Part shown: positions 1 through 7,708 of the stretch, piece after piece
Layout: every line of letters starts with the position of its first letter
Position numbering within the stretch: the first letter of the stretch is position 1
Assembly: GCA_028277295.1 (NCBI GenBank)
Contig: JANQGN010000478.1
Coordinates: 1 to 19,646 of the forward strand
Direction: 5' to 3'
From: Rhodospira sp.
GTDB lineage: Bacteria; Pseudomonadota; Alphaproteobacteria; Rhodospirillales; Rhodospirillaceae
Length of the DNA: 19,646 nucleotides
Program-made: the position numbers and the translations under genes
The notes under the pieces: generated by a model
The model's input: only the letters and a program-made list of their open reading frames with translations
Database searches by the model: none
What the model was told of the DNA's origin: nothing

Positions 1-1355
1 TGGCTGCCCACGAACGCCAGGTTGGCCATGCGCACGCGGCGCTCGCCGCCCTCGCCGATCATCGACAGGCGGGCGATGCGGGCGTCGTCGGGCACCGTGG
101 AGCGGCGCCGCACCTGCTCCAGGAAGCGGTGGTTGATCTCGTAGATGATCTCCATGTGGCGCGGCAGCAGGTGCTCGATCAGCCCCACCGGCCAGGTCTC
201 CAGCGCCTCCGGCAACAGGGTGTGGTTGGTGTAGGCGAAGGTGCCGGTGCACAGGGACCAGGCCTCCTCCCAGCCGAGACCATTCTCATCCACGAACAGC
301 CGCATCAGTTCCGGCACCGCCAGCGCTGGGTGGGTGTCATTCAACTGGATCGCCACCCTGTCGGGGAACTTGGTGAAGTCGGCGTGGCTGCGGCGGAATC
401 GCCGAACGATATCGTTCAGCGACGCGGCGACGAAGAAATACTCCTGCTTCAAGCGCAGAGCCTTGCCCACGCTGGTAGAGTCGTCGGGGTACAGCACGTT
501 CGACAGGCTTTCGGAAAAGCTCTGTTCGGCCACCGCGTTGATGTAGTCCCCCTGATTGAAGCGTCGCAGGTCAAACGCCCGTGAGGCCCGCGCCGACCAA
601 AGCCGGATGGCGTTGACCGTCCAGCAACCATGCCCGGCCACCAGCAGGTCGTTGGCCTGGGCCAGCACCTCCTCGCCGCCAACCCACTGATGCGCCACAT
701 TGCCCCGGGAATCGGTCATGACGCCGGTCTGGCCAAAGAAGCGCACGGGGACCGTTCGATCGTGGCGTTCAAAGGCCCAGATGTTGCCGTCACGCAGCCA
801 GCGCTCCGGCAGTTCCACCTGTTGGCCGTCCTCGATGTATTGCGAAAACATGCCGTAATCGTAGTAGATCCCATAGCCTCGGGCCGGAATACCCAGGGTG
901 GCCATGCTTTCCATAAGACAGGCGGCGAGACGCCCGAGGCCGCCGTTGCCCAGCGCGGCCTCGGGCTCGCAGTCGCAAATGGCATCGAAGTCGAGGCCCA
1001 TGTCGGCCAGGGTCTGGCGCGCTAGTTCCAGCGATCCACTCGCCAGCAGATTGGCCGCCAGCGAGCGGCCAATGAGGAACTCCATGGACAGGTAGTACAC
1101 CCGCTTGGCGTCGCTCCGGTAGGCCCGGTGCGAACTGTCCATCCAGGACTCCACCATCAGGTCCCGCGTCGCCAAGGCCAGCGCGAGGTACCAGTCCATG
1201 GTGCTGCTGCCCACCGGTCCGCGCCCCAGGGAGTGGCGCAGGTGCTTGTGCAGGCGCCGCTTCATCCCGTCGATATCGGCCCGTGGCAAGGGTGGCGCAC
1301 CACCATCCATGCGCCTGCCCACCGCTTCGCCGCCCGTCCCGTCCGCGCTGTCCAT
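1..1355 (-). CDS. glgP: Glycogen/starch phosphorylase, N-terminal part (C-terminus beyond window)
   Basis: Alpha-glucan phosphorylase (GT35) removes glucose-1-phosphate from glycogen or maltodextrin in the cytoplasm. About 451 codons are visible of the roughly 820 usual for the family. Family blocks seen are YYLSMEFLIGRSL (about residues 87-99), GNGGLGRLAAC (136-146), YGIYYDYGMFSQ (161-172), QLNDTHPALAVPELMR and, at the window edge, VRMANLAFVGS. The pyridoxal-phosphate lysine lies in the missing C-terminal half, so an intact active site cannot be confirmed. The ATG at 1355 is preceded by an AGAGGG-like ribosome binding site. The gene lies 103 bp downstream of a response regulator on the same strand, so co-transcription is possible. 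Whether it prefers glycogen or maltodextrin cannot be decided from the visible part. Confidence 0.95.
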   Translation of the reverse strand, partial: MDSADGTGGEAVGRRMDGGAPPLPRADIDGMKRRLHKHLRHSLGRGPVGSSTMDWYLALALATRDLMVESWMDSSHRAYRSDAKRVYYLSMEFLIGRSLAANLLASGSLELARQTLADMGLDFDAICDCEPEAALGNGGLGRLAACLMESMATLGIPARGYGIYYDYGMFSQYIEDGQQVELPERWLRDGNIWAFERHDRTVPVRFFGQTGVMTDSRGNVAHQWVGGEEVLAQANDLLVAGHGCWTVNAIRLWSARASRAFDLRRFNQGDYINAVAEQSFSESLSNVLYPDDSTSVGKALRLKQEYFFVAASLNDIVRRFRRSHADFTKFPDRVAIQLNDTHPALAVPELMRLFVDENGLGWEEAWSLCTGTFAYTNHTLLPEALETWPVGLIEHLLPRHMEIIYEINHRFLEQVRRRSTVPDDARIARLSMIGEGGERRVRMANLAFVGS

Positions 1356-1430
1356 GATGCCCTCTGCCCTTGACCGACTATAATGGTCCCTGGATCGCTC
1401 GCGCCGGCGTCCATGCGCCGCACGCCCATG

Positions 1431-1440
1431 GCCACGTGGC
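1431..1440. promoter_or_regulatory. 10-bp perfect palindrome upstream of glgP
   Basis: GCCACGTGGC is a perfect palindrome with a CACGTG core. It sits about 76 bp upstream of the glgP start codon and just after the stop of the response regulator gene. The position would suit an operator, but no other copy is seen in the window and the binding protein is unknown. A 10-bp palindrome can occur by chance in GC-rich DNA. Confidence 0.2.
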
Positions 1441-1458
1441 AACGAACCTTTCTTCAGC

Positions 1459-2889
1459 CTACTCCGCCGCGCCGTCGCGTTCAGCCCAAACTTGCCGTTT
1501 GCGGTAGATCGTCGAGGCACTCACCTCGAGGTGTGCGGCCGCGCGCGGGATGTTTCCGCCACAGGCGGCGATGGCGCGCTCGATGGCCTCCCGTTCAATC
1601 TGCCAGAGCGGCCGAATGGCCGCCGGCCCGCCCACACTGGCATCGCTCATAACCATGGACGTCGATCCGCTCAGGCTGACGGCCGCAAGCTTCGCGTCGT
1701 CGGTCAGAGCACGCGCGGCCGAGGGTCCCTCGCCGATGGCCGACGCCAACATGGCCGCCTCCACCCATTCCCCGTCGTTGAGAACCACCACCGTGCGGAT
1801 CACGTTTTCCAGTTGTCGCACGTTTCCCGGCCAGGGACAGGCCAGCAAGCGGGTTTCTGCCGCCGTCGAGAATCCCGAAAAACGCTTGCCTTCCTCGGCC
1901 GTGAAGCGAGTGAGCAGGGCGCGGGCGATTTCCAGCACATCGTCCCCACGCTCGCGTAGGGGCGGGAGATGGATCGGGATGACATGCAGCCGATAATAGA
2001 GATCCTCGCGAAACCGGCCGGCCTGGACCTCGGCCCAGGGGTCGCGATTGGTGGCGCAGACGATGCGGCAAGAGACAGCGTGATCCACATCCGCGCCAAC
2101 CGGCCGCACGCGACCGGTCTGAAGGAACCGCAGCAGCTTGGTTTGCAAGTCCGACGGCAGTTCGCCCACCTCGTCCAGGAACAGGGTGCCGCCGTCCGCG
2201 CGGGTCGCGGCGCCCGCGCGGGCCTGGATGGCGCCTGTGAAAGCGCCCTTCACGTGCCCAAAGATCTCGCTTTCCATGAGATCATGAGGAATGGCACCGC
2301 AGTTGATGGGCACGAAGGGAAAATCGGCGCGGCCGCCCTGGCGATGCAAGGCCTCGGCGCACAGTTCCTTGCCGGTTCCGCTCTCGCCGGTGACGAACAC
2401 GGTGGCGCCACTGTCGGCGGCGGCCTCGACCAGCCTGTAGACCCTTTGCATGGCCGGCGACGCGCCGATGAAGCGATGAAAGGCCGGGCGCCCGGTCTCC
2501 GCCCTCAGGCGCCGGACCTCACCGCGCAACGACATGCGTTCGAGAGCATGACGCAGGGTGAAGAGAAGACGGTCCTGGTCAAAGGGCTTGACCAGGAAAT
2601 CGTCGGCGCCGGCCCGCATCGCGGCGACCGCCATGTTCACCGAGCCGTGCGCGGTGGCCACCACCACCGCCAGCGGCAAGGCACGTTGCCGTACCTGCGT
2701 GAGAACCTCCAGGCCATCGATATCCGGCAGGCGGACGTCGAGCAGCATGCCCCGCGGGGGAGGATCGGCGTCCATCAGCCGCAATGCCTCCCGGCCGGTC
2801 TCCGCGATCTCGACCCGGTAGCCCGCCTCCTCCAGGATGGCCGCGTAGTGGCGGGCTAGCGCAGGATCGTCCTCGACCACCAGGATCAT
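1459..2889 (-). CDS. Sigma-54-dependent response regulator, LuxO/NtrC-like
   Basis: A cytoplasmic two-component transcription activator acting with sigma-54 RNA polymerase. From the chosen start (476 aa) it has an N-terminal receiver domain with the acidic pocket in VVEDD and phospho-acceptor Asp51 in LLDVRLPD, plus the TAHGS and LVKP motifs. A central AAA+ domain follows, with Walker A GESGTGKE (about 168-175), the sigma-54 contact loop GAFTGA (about 215-220) and Walker B GGTLFLDE. A Fis-type helix-turn-helix ends the protein (GGNIPRAAAHLEVSASTIYR). Every catalytic motif looks intact. An in-frame ATG at 2955 would add 22 residues but has no ribosome binding site; the ATG at 2889 directly follows GGGGGGAG and begins MILVVEDD, so I prefer it. 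The receiver style and the AAA+ text around GAFTGA resemble LuxO. No histidine kinase is adjacent. Confidence 0.93.
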   Translation of the reverse strand: MILVVEDDPALARHYAAILEEAGYRVEIAETGREALRLMDADPPPRGMLLDVRLPDIDGLEVLTQVRQRALPLAVVVATAHGSVNMAVAAMRAGADDFLVKPFDQDRLLFTLRHALERMSLRGEVRRLRAETGRPAFHRFIGASPAMQRVYRLVEAAADSGATVFVTGESGTGKELCAEALHRQGGRADFPFVPINCGAIPHDLMESEIFGHVKGAFTGAIQARAGAATRADGGTLFLDEVGELPSDLQTKLLRFLQTGRVRPVGADVDHAVSCRIVCATNRDPWAEVQAGRFREDLYYRLHVIPIHLPPLRERGDDVLEIARALLTRFTAEEGKRFSGFSTAAETRLLACPWPGNVRQLENVIRTVVVLNDGEWVEAAMLASAIGEGPSAARALTDDAKLAAVSLSGSTSMVMSDASVGGPAAIRPLWQIEREAIERAIAACGGNIPRAAAHLEVSASTIYRKRQVWAERDGAAE

Positions 2890-2964
2890 CGCTCCCCCCG
2901 CGGCTCTCCCTCCCGGCCCCCGATCCCACGAGTCTCGATCTTGAGGCGCATTCATGGGAGGGAC

Positions 2965-3513
2965 TCACAACTGAACCGGCTCCTCCGCTCGATACGTCTC
3001 TAGAGCGTGGCGCACATCGGCCGGCATGGGCAAGGACTTTCCTACGGTCGTGTCTGCCCAGACGCACACGTTCTGCGCCGCTCCGAAGCACCGTGCGCCG
3101 ATGAACAGGCCCTGGCCAATGATACAGGACGAACGGCCGAGTCGCAGAACCCGCGAGCCAATGTCCACGGCGGCCGGATAATGCGCCTCGCCGATGAAAT
3201 CCAGCTCCAGGCGGGCGATCACCCACCCGAGGCCACGCCCCGCCGTCGACCCTGGATTGAGTGTTTCCAGGAAATCCACGCGCCCCGACTCCAGGTAAAT
3301 GGCGAAGGACACGTTGTTCACATGGCCCAGGCGATCCAGGTCCTGGAAGCGCACCAGATCCCGGGTCCAGAACCGGTAGGCCGCGCGCCGACGGGCGTCG
3401 GTCTCGGTCTCGGACCCGGAGTCGTGAACAGGACGCCGATCGGGCGAGGCCCCGGACCCGTTTTCGGCTGGAGACAGGCGCACCCTTGGGAAAAAGGGAT
3501 CGGCCATGGGCAT
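2965..3513 (-). CDS. Acyl-CoA thioesterase, hotdog fold (4HBT/YbgC-like)
   Basis: A 182-aa protein with the 4-hydroxybenzoyl-CoA thioesterase signature FQDLDRLGHVNNVSFAIYLE, including the Asp and the HVNN turn used by hotdog thioesterases to hydrolyse acyl-CoA thioesters. A further beta-strand block, LGWVIARLELDFIGEAHYP, is also typical. The first 35 or so residues are a low-complexity polar leader not expected in the fold. The ATG at 3513 follows a perfect AGGAGG (3520-3525) with 6-nt spacing. A second ATG at 3507 is less well spaced. The gene is divergent from the creatininase gene and runs into the response regulator gene on the same strand. The physiological acyl-CoA substrate cannot be told from sequence. 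Confidence 0.85.
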   Translation of the reverse strand: MPMADPFFPRVRLSPAENGSGASPDRRPVHDSGSETETDARRRAAYRFWTRDLVRFQDLDRLGHVNNVSFAIYLESGRVDFLETLNPGSTAGRGLGWVIARLELDFIGEAHYPAAVDIGSRVLRLGRSSCIIGQGLFIGARCFGAAQNVCVWADTTVGKSLPMPADVRHALETYRAEEPVQL

Positions 3514-3663
3514 GGAGGCCCTCCTATGGTGGCGTCGGTGCGGGGATCGCACACGCGTCAAGCGGTACCGTCGATCGAAAACCGCGTCTGGACTTGCCCG
3601 CGTCGAACCATTCGATCTAGACCGGGTGTCGATCGTTACCCTCACCCTGGAAGGTCCCGAAAC
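3514..3663. promoter_or_regulatory. Divergent promoter region, thioesterase / creatininase
   Basis: A 150-bp gap between divergently starting genes must hold both promoters. It contains two copies of GTCGATCG (3570-3577 and 3628-3635). I see no hexamer pair close enough to sigma-70 consensus to name a promoter. Confidence 0.35.
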
Positions 3664-4410
3664 GTGCTCCTGCACCTGTCCACCTGGCCCGAGGTCGAGA
3701 GCTATCTCACGCATCGTCGCGCGATCATCCTGCCGATCGGTTCCACCGAGCAGCATGGTCCCACCGGGCTGATCGGCACCGATATCATTACCGCCCAGGC
3801 GATCGCCGAAGAGGTCGGGCGTCGCACCGATACACTGGTGGGACCGGGCATTCCAGTGGGCATGGCGCACCATCACATGGGCTTCCCGGGGAGCATGACG
3901 CTTCGCCCCAGCACCCTGATCCAGGTCGTGCGGGATTACGTGGTGTCGTTGACGGCTCACGGCTTCCGGGATGTTCTGTTCATCAACGGACACGGGGGCA
4001 ACATGTCCTCGCTGGACGCGGCGTTTTACGAGATCTATGAGCAGGCTCGACTGGCCCATGGCGAGGCCGCGCCGCCGGTGCGATGCGAGGTGTGCCACTG
4101 GTTCCTGTTGCCGGCGGTGGTCGCCTTGCAACGCGAACTGTATGGCGACCGCGAGGGACACCACGCCACCCCAAGCGAAGTGGCCGTCACCCAACACGTT
4201 TATCCCAAGTCCATCAAGATCGCCCACCTGGATCCGAATCCTGGACAGGCCGACTTCTTCCGGGACTGGCGTGATTTCCGAGACCGGTTCCCCGATGGAC
4301 GCATGGGGTCTGACCCGTCACTGGCCACACCCAAGGACGGGGAACGGTTCCTGCACGCGGCGGCGGCGGAGATTGTCGCCCGTCACGGCGACTTCCTGAA
4401 CGGTGTGTGA
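3664..4410 (+). CDS. Creatininase-family metal-dependent amidohydrolase
   Basis: A 248-aa cytoplasmic hydrolase of the creatininase superfamily (creatinine amidohydrolase, FAPy deformylase, MftE and relatives), which cut amide bonds at a binuclear metal centre. Expected metal ligands are visible: Glu29 and His31 in GSTEQHGP, Asp40 in IGTDI, His110 in INGHGGN and Glu172 in HATPSE. Length matches the family. The open frame extends far upstream, antisense to the thioesterase, but the family start is the GTG at 3664 (MLLHLSTWPEVESYL), which follows GGAAGG at about 9-nt spacing. No neighbouring gene identifies the substrate; creatinine is only one of several possibilities. Confidence 0.88.
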   Translation: MLLHLSTWPEVESYLTHRRAIILPIGSTEQHGPTGLIGTDIITAQAIAEEVGRRTDTLVGPGIPVGMAHHHMGFPGSMTLRPSTLIQVVRDYVVSLTAHGFRDVLFINGHGGNMSSLDAAFYEIYEQARLAHGEAAPPVRCEVCHWFLLPAVVALQRELYGDREGHHATPSEVAVTQHVYPKSIKIAHLDPNPGQADFFRDWRDFRDRFPDGRMGSDPSLATPKDGERFLHAAAAEIVARHGDFLNGV

Positions 4411-4507
4411 AAGCCCGTCCGCAACATCTCGACAACCGTAATGGTCTCTTTGTCGATCCCCTGACAGCATGCCGCACGCGGCGTTCTTCGGGGCTTTCCG
4501 GACAGAC
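4411..4507 (+). repeat. 97-bp dispersed element, copy 1
   Basis: This block aligns without gaps to 10843-10939 at about 70 of 97 positions. It begins directly after the creatininase TGA. The right end GGCTTTCCGGACAGAC is identical in both copies, while the left terminal inverted repeat is degraded here. An internal hairpin (GCCGC-AC-GCGGC, 4471-4482) is kept in both copies. It has no coding capacity of its own and is best described as a miniature repeat of unknown origin. Confidence 0.7.
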
Positions 4508-4566
4508 ATCGAGGGCCGTGACGGCGACGTCCGACGCCCCTTCCGGCCTCATGGCCCCATGCCCAT

Positions 4567-5007
4567 ATGCGCGCCATGACCACGACGACGCCGGCGCGTG
4601 ACGCGCCGTCCGGCGCCCCGGCCGCTTGCGGCTCTGGCGCTGGCCTCACCACGTACTACAACGGTGCCTGCCCGGTCTGCCGGACCGAGATCAACCACTA
4701 CCGTCGCATCGATGCGCGACTCGGCCTTGGACTCGGCTGGCATGATGTCAGCGCTGGCGGCGATGCCTTGGCCGCCCACGACATCGATGGTGAGACCGCG
4801 ACCCGGCGGTTGTACGCCATCGACGACAGCGGGCGCCTGCATGCTGGCGTCGATGCCTTCGCCGAGGTCTGGCGCCGCCTGCCTCGATATCGCTGGCTCG
4901 CGTGGATGGTGACACGCCCCGGCGTGCGTTCCATCTCCGTCATGGTATATGAAGGGCTCCTGGCGCCGGCGCTCGTCCGATGGAACCGGTGGCGTCGCCG
5001 TCGTTAG
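4567..5007 (+). CDS. Thiol-disulfide oxidoreductase, DCC family (DUF393)
   Basis: A 146-aa protein with the DCC-family signature YYNGACPVCRTEINHYRR, giving a thioredoxin-like C-P-V-C pair at Cys35 and Cys38. The middle reads TRRLYAIDDSGRLHAGVDAFAEVWRRLP, and a hydrophobic C-terminal stretch ends in an Arg-rich tail, all usual for DUF393. The family is assigned to disulfide exchange, but partners are mostly unknown. ATG 4567 or ATG 4576 could be the start; neither has a clear ribosome binding site, and the first 25 residues are non-conserved in style. The gene follows a dispersed repeat and precedes metY on the same strand, with separate expression likely because of the 185-bp gap and promoter-like sequence downstream. 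Confidence 0.85.
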   Translation: MRAMTTTTPARDAPSGAPAACGSGAGLTTYYNGACPVCRTEINHYRRIDARLGLGLGWHDVSAGGDALAAHDIDGETATRRLYAIDDSGRLHAGVDAFAEVWRRLPRYRWLAWMVTRPGVRSISVMVYEGLLAPALVRWNRWRRRR

Positions 5008-5068
5008 GTCGTGCGGGCGAGCAATCAGCCGGGCAGTCGAGCAGCGGCATTTTCACGTCTCAAAACTG

Positions 5069-5092
5069 TATAATTTGACATTTCCCCGAAAT
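5069..5092 (+). promoter_or_regulatory. Candidate metY promoter and operator
   Basis: An AT-rich island in GC-rich DNA contains a perfect TATAAT (5069-5074), immediately followed by TTGACA (5075-5080) and an inverted repeat ATTTC-CCC-GAAAT (5080-5092). If TATAAT is the -10 box, transcription would start near 5081 inside the inverted repeat, which would suit an operator. The matching -35 box is poor. No SAM riboswitch that I can recognise lies in the leader. Confidence 0.35.
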
Positions 5093-5182
5093 CAGATTGT
5101 CTTTGACCCCGTGTCGAATCGAGTCCCGAACGGTTCGGCTTCGCCTTGCCCCTGCCCCCTTTGCCCCCTTCCCTCACCCGAC

Positions 5183-5187
5183 GGAGG
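5183..5187 (+). promoter_or_regulatory. metY: Ribosome binding site deciding the TTG start of metY
   Basis: GGAGG stands 5 nt before TTG 5193. No in-frame ATG lies near the conserved N-terminus (HPETLAVHAGF), so this site supports a TTG start. Confidence 0.7.
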
Positions 5188-5192
5188 CGTCC

Positions 5193-6485
5193 TTGGTCAG
5201 CTCCTCGCAGCATCCCGAAACCCTGGCGGTGCACGCCGGGTTCCGCACCGATCCCGGCAGCCGTGGTGTCGCCGTGCCCATCCACCAGACAACGTCCTAT
5301 CAGTTCGCCAGCGCCGATCACGCGGCGAACCTCTTCGCCCTGAAGGAACTGGGCAACATCTACACCCGAATCATGAACCCCACGTGCGACGCCTTCGAAC
5401 AGCGGGTGGCGGCCCTGGATGGCGGCGTGGCGGCGCTGGCCGTGGCCTCCGGACAGGCCGCGAGCACCTATTGCGTTCTCAACCTCTGCAAGGCTGGCGA
5501 CAACTTCGTCACCTCGACCGACCTTTATGGCGGCACCTGGAACCTGTTCGCCAACACCTTGCGGCAAATGGGGATCGAGGCGCGCTTCGTGGACCCCACC
5601 GATCCCGAGGCGTTCCGCCGCGCCGTGGACGAACGCACGCGCCTGTTCTACGCGGAGACCCTGCCCAATCCGAAGCTGAATGTGTTCCCCATCGCCGAGG
5701 TGGCGGCCATCGGCCGTGAGCTGGGCATTCCGCTGATCATGGACAACACGGCGGCTCCGATCATTTGCCGGCCACTCGACCATGGGGCGGCGGCGGTCAT
5801 GTATTCGGCCACCAAGTATCTGGGGGGTCACGGCACGTCCATCGGCGGCGTGATCGTGGACGGTGGCACGTTCGACTGGGAAGCCTGGGGCGACCGTTTC
5901 CCCACCCTGAACCAGCCAGACGATAGCTACCATGGCGCGGTCTGGAGCCAGGCGGTCAAGCCGCTGGGGCCAATCGCCTTCATCCTGCGCATGCGTGTCG
6001 TTCTGTTGCGCGACATCGGCGCGGCCCTCAGCCCCTTCAATGCCTTTCAGGTGATCCAGGGGATCGAGACCCTTCCCCTGCGCATGCGCCAACACTGCGA
6101 GAACGCGACGATTGTCAGCCGCTTCCTGCGTAACCATCCCAAGGTGATCCGGGTGATTCATCCCAGCCTTCAGGATGGCGAGATGCGCCGCCGTGCCGAC
6201 TCGATGCTCAAGGGCGGTTATGGTGCCTTGGTGGGCTTCGAGATCGACGGCGGCGCCGAGGCTGGCAAACGCTTCATAGAAGCATTAAAGATGATCTATC
6301 ACGTCGCCAATATTGGCGACGCGCGCACCTTGGCCATTCACCCCGCGACCACCACGCACTCCCAATTGTCGCCAGAAGACCAGCTTGCGTCGGGCGTCTC
6401 ACCGGGCTATGTCCGTCTGTCCATCGGGATCGAGCATCCCGACGACATTATTGCGGACCTTAGCCAGGCATTGGAGACGTCGTGA
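5193..6485 (+). CDS. metY: O-acetylhomoserine sulfhydrylase (aminocarboxypropyltransferase)
   Basis: A cytoplasmic PLP enzyme of the Cys/Met metabolism family that makes homocysteine from O-acetylhomoserine and sulfide. The 430 aa match MetY rather than the shorter MetZ/MetB proteins. Visible blocks are HPETLAVHAGF at the N-terminus, PIHQTTSYQF, the MetY-type LYGGTWNLFANTL, and SATKYLGGHGTSIGG carrying the PLP lysine, about Lys208. The C-terminal block HPATTTHSQLSPEDQ and SPGYVRLSIGIEHPDD is typical. Start: TTG 5193 after GGAGG. A longer frame beginning at TTG 5097 would add 32 residues unlike the family. The stop overlaps the hemB start (GTGA), suggesting translational coupling. A role with O-succinylhomoserine cannot be excluded from sequence. 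Confidence 0.93.
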   Translation: MVSSSQHPETLAVHAGFRTDPGSRGVAVPIHQTTSYQFASADHAANLFALKELGNIYTRIMNPTCDAFEQRVAALDGGVAALAVASGQAASTYCVLNLCKAGDNFVTSTDLYGGTWNLFANTLRQMGIEARFVDPTDPEAFRRAVDERTRLFYAETLPNPKLNVFPIAEVAAIGRELGIPLIMDNTAAPIICRPLDHGAAAVMYSATKYLGGHGTSIGGVIVDGGTFDWEAWGDRFPTLNQPDDSYHGAVWSQAVKPLGPIAFILRMRVVLLRDIGAALSPFNAFQVIQGIETLPLRMRQHCENATIVSRFLRNHPKVIRVIHPSLQDGEMRRRADSMLKGGYGALVGFEIDGGAEAGKRFIEALKMIYHVANIGDARTLAIHPATTTHSQLSPEDQLASGVSPGYVRLSIGIEHPDDIIADLSQALETS

Positions 6486-7498
6486 GCGGACTTGCGGTTG
6501 TGAATGGAACCGGTCGGTTCCCGAGGACCCGGATGCGGCGCCTGCGCGGCGCCGCCTGGTCACGTAACTTGGTCGCCGAAACCTCCCTGAGCGTGCGCGA
6601 CCTGATCTGGCCGGTGTTCCTCATCGAGGGGGAATGCTGCTGCCAGGACGTACCCTCGATGCCTGGGGTCGCGCGTTTCAGTCTGGACCGGCTTGTCGAC
6701 GCGGTGGGCGAGGCAAAAGACCTGGGCATTCATGCCGTGGCCTTGTTCCCGTGCATCGATCCGGCGCTGAAGAGCCCAGACGGGCGCGAGGCCATCAATC
6801 CGGAAAACCTGATGTGCCGGGCCATTCGGGCGCTGAAGGCGGCCCACCCGGATGTGGGTCTGTTCTGCGACGTCGCCCTGGATCCCTACAACTCTGACGG
6901 CCACGACGGCATCGTTCGTGACGGACTTATCGTCAACGATGAAACCGTGGAGATGCTGGTCCGCCAAAGCGTGGTGCAGGCCGAGGCCGGCGCCGACGTG
7001 ATCGCGCCGTCGGACATGATGGACGGTCGTATCGGCACCATCCGAGACGGGCTGGAGGCGGCCGGTCACACCAATGTCCAGATCATGAGCTACGGTCCCA
7101 AGTATGCCTCCGCGTATTATGGCCCGTTCCGGGATGCCGTGGGGTCCGGTGGTGCCCTCAAAGGAGACAAGAAAACCTATCAGATGGACCCAGCCAACAC
7201 CGACGAGGCCCTGCGCGAGGTCGCCATGGACCTGGAGGAAGGCGCCGACTCCATCATGGTCAAACCCGGCCTGCCCTACCTGGACATTCTCCGGCGGGTG
7301 CATGAGACATTCTCTGTCCCAACGCTCGTCTACCAGGTCAGCGGGGAGTACGCGATGATCAAGGCCGCCGCCGCCAACGGCTGGCTGGACAATGACAAGG
7401 CGATCCTGGAAAGCCTGCTGGCCTTTAAGCGGGCGGGGGCCTGCGGCATCTTTACCTACGCGGCGGTGGAGGTGGCGCACCTGCTGAAAGACGCCTGA
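6482..7498 (+). CDS. hemB: Delta-aminolevulinic acid dehydratase (porphobilinogen synthase)
   Basis: HemB joins two 5-aminolevulinate molecules into porphobilinogen, an early cytoplasmic step to haem, bacteriochlorophyll and cobalamin. The 338 aa contain both Schiff-base lysines: Lys207 in MSYGPKYAS and Lys261 in SIMVKPGLPYLD. The metal loop reads CDVALDPYNSDGHDG, with Asp in place of the cysteines of Zn-dependent enzymes, so it belongs to the Mg-responsive type. GRFPRTRMRRLR near the N-terminus is a family feature. The start is GTG 6482 overlapping the metY stop; a later GTG at 6500 would also keep the conserved region. The gene is followed by a strong hairpin and a repeat-rich gap. Confidence 0.96.
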   Translation: MSGLAVVNGTGRFPRTRMRRLRGAAWSRNLVAETSLSVRDLIWPVFLIEGECCCQDVPSMPGVARFSLDRLVDAVGEAKDLGIHAVALFPCIDPALKSPDGREAINPENLMCRAIRALKAAHPDVGLFCDVALDPYNSDGHDGIVRDGLIVNDETVEMLVRQSVVQAEAGADVIAPSDMMDGRIGTIRDGLEAAGHTNVQIMSYGPKYASAYYGPFRDAVGSGGALKGDKKTYQMDPANTDEALREVAMDLEEGADSIMVKPGLPYLDILRRVHETFSVPTLVYQVSGEYAMIKAAAANGWLDNDKAILESLLAFKRAGACGIFTYAAVEVAHLLKDA

Positions 7499-7503
7499 CG
7501 ATC

Positions 7504-7536
7504 GGCGCGGTGGAAAGATCACAGGCCACCCGCGCC
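7504..7536 (+). terminator. Hairpin after hemB, possible terminator
   Basis: GGCGCGGTGG (7504-7513) pairs with CCACCCGCGCC (7526-7536), a 10-bp stem with a single bulged C and a 12-nt loop, starting 6 nt after the hemB stop. There is no T-run, so it could instead protect the mRNA 3' end or act with Rho. Confidence 0.4.
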
Positions 7537-7552
7537 TGGCTCCGCCCCCCAT

Positions 7553-7648
7553 GGGCGTTCGGTTTTGGGGGCGTTCGGTTTTGGGGGCGTTCGGTTTTGG
7601 GGGCGTTCGGTTTTGGGGGCGTTCGGTTTTGGGGGCGTTCGGTTTTGG
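7553..7648. repeat. Six perfect tandem copies of a 16-bp unit
   Basis: The unit GGGCGTTCGGTTTTGG repeats six times without a mismatch (7553-7648), followed by the partial unit GGGC. Each unit boundary forms a G5 run, so the plus strand carries TTTTGGGGG motifs at 16-nt spacing and could form G-quadruplexes with long loops. Because 16 is not a multiple of 3, three units cycle through all frames, producing a 16-aa peptide period (Pro/Lys/Thr/Glu/Arg/Asn-rich) on the minus strand. I regard those frames as non-coding. Perfect identity suggests recent expansion by slippage. Confidence 0.95.
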
Positions 7649-7708
7649 GGGCAAGGGGACGTCCCCGTCCGAACCCGAGTCCCCTGTCTTGGGAGGTCCC
7701 CATCTCGC

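Noticed and set aside
3007..3663. Upstream extension of the creatininase frame and the matching extension of the thioesterase frame
   Set aside because: Each extension runs antisense to the other gene; family alignment and ribosome binding sites set the starts at 3664 and 3513.
5075..5192. Possible SAM-II type riboswitch before metY
   Set aside because: I could not find the conserved pseudoknot sequence; only a short inverted repeat is present.
7553..7648. The tandem array as a possible CRISPR
   Set aside because: Units are 16 bp and directly adjacent with no spacers, and no cas genes are nearby.
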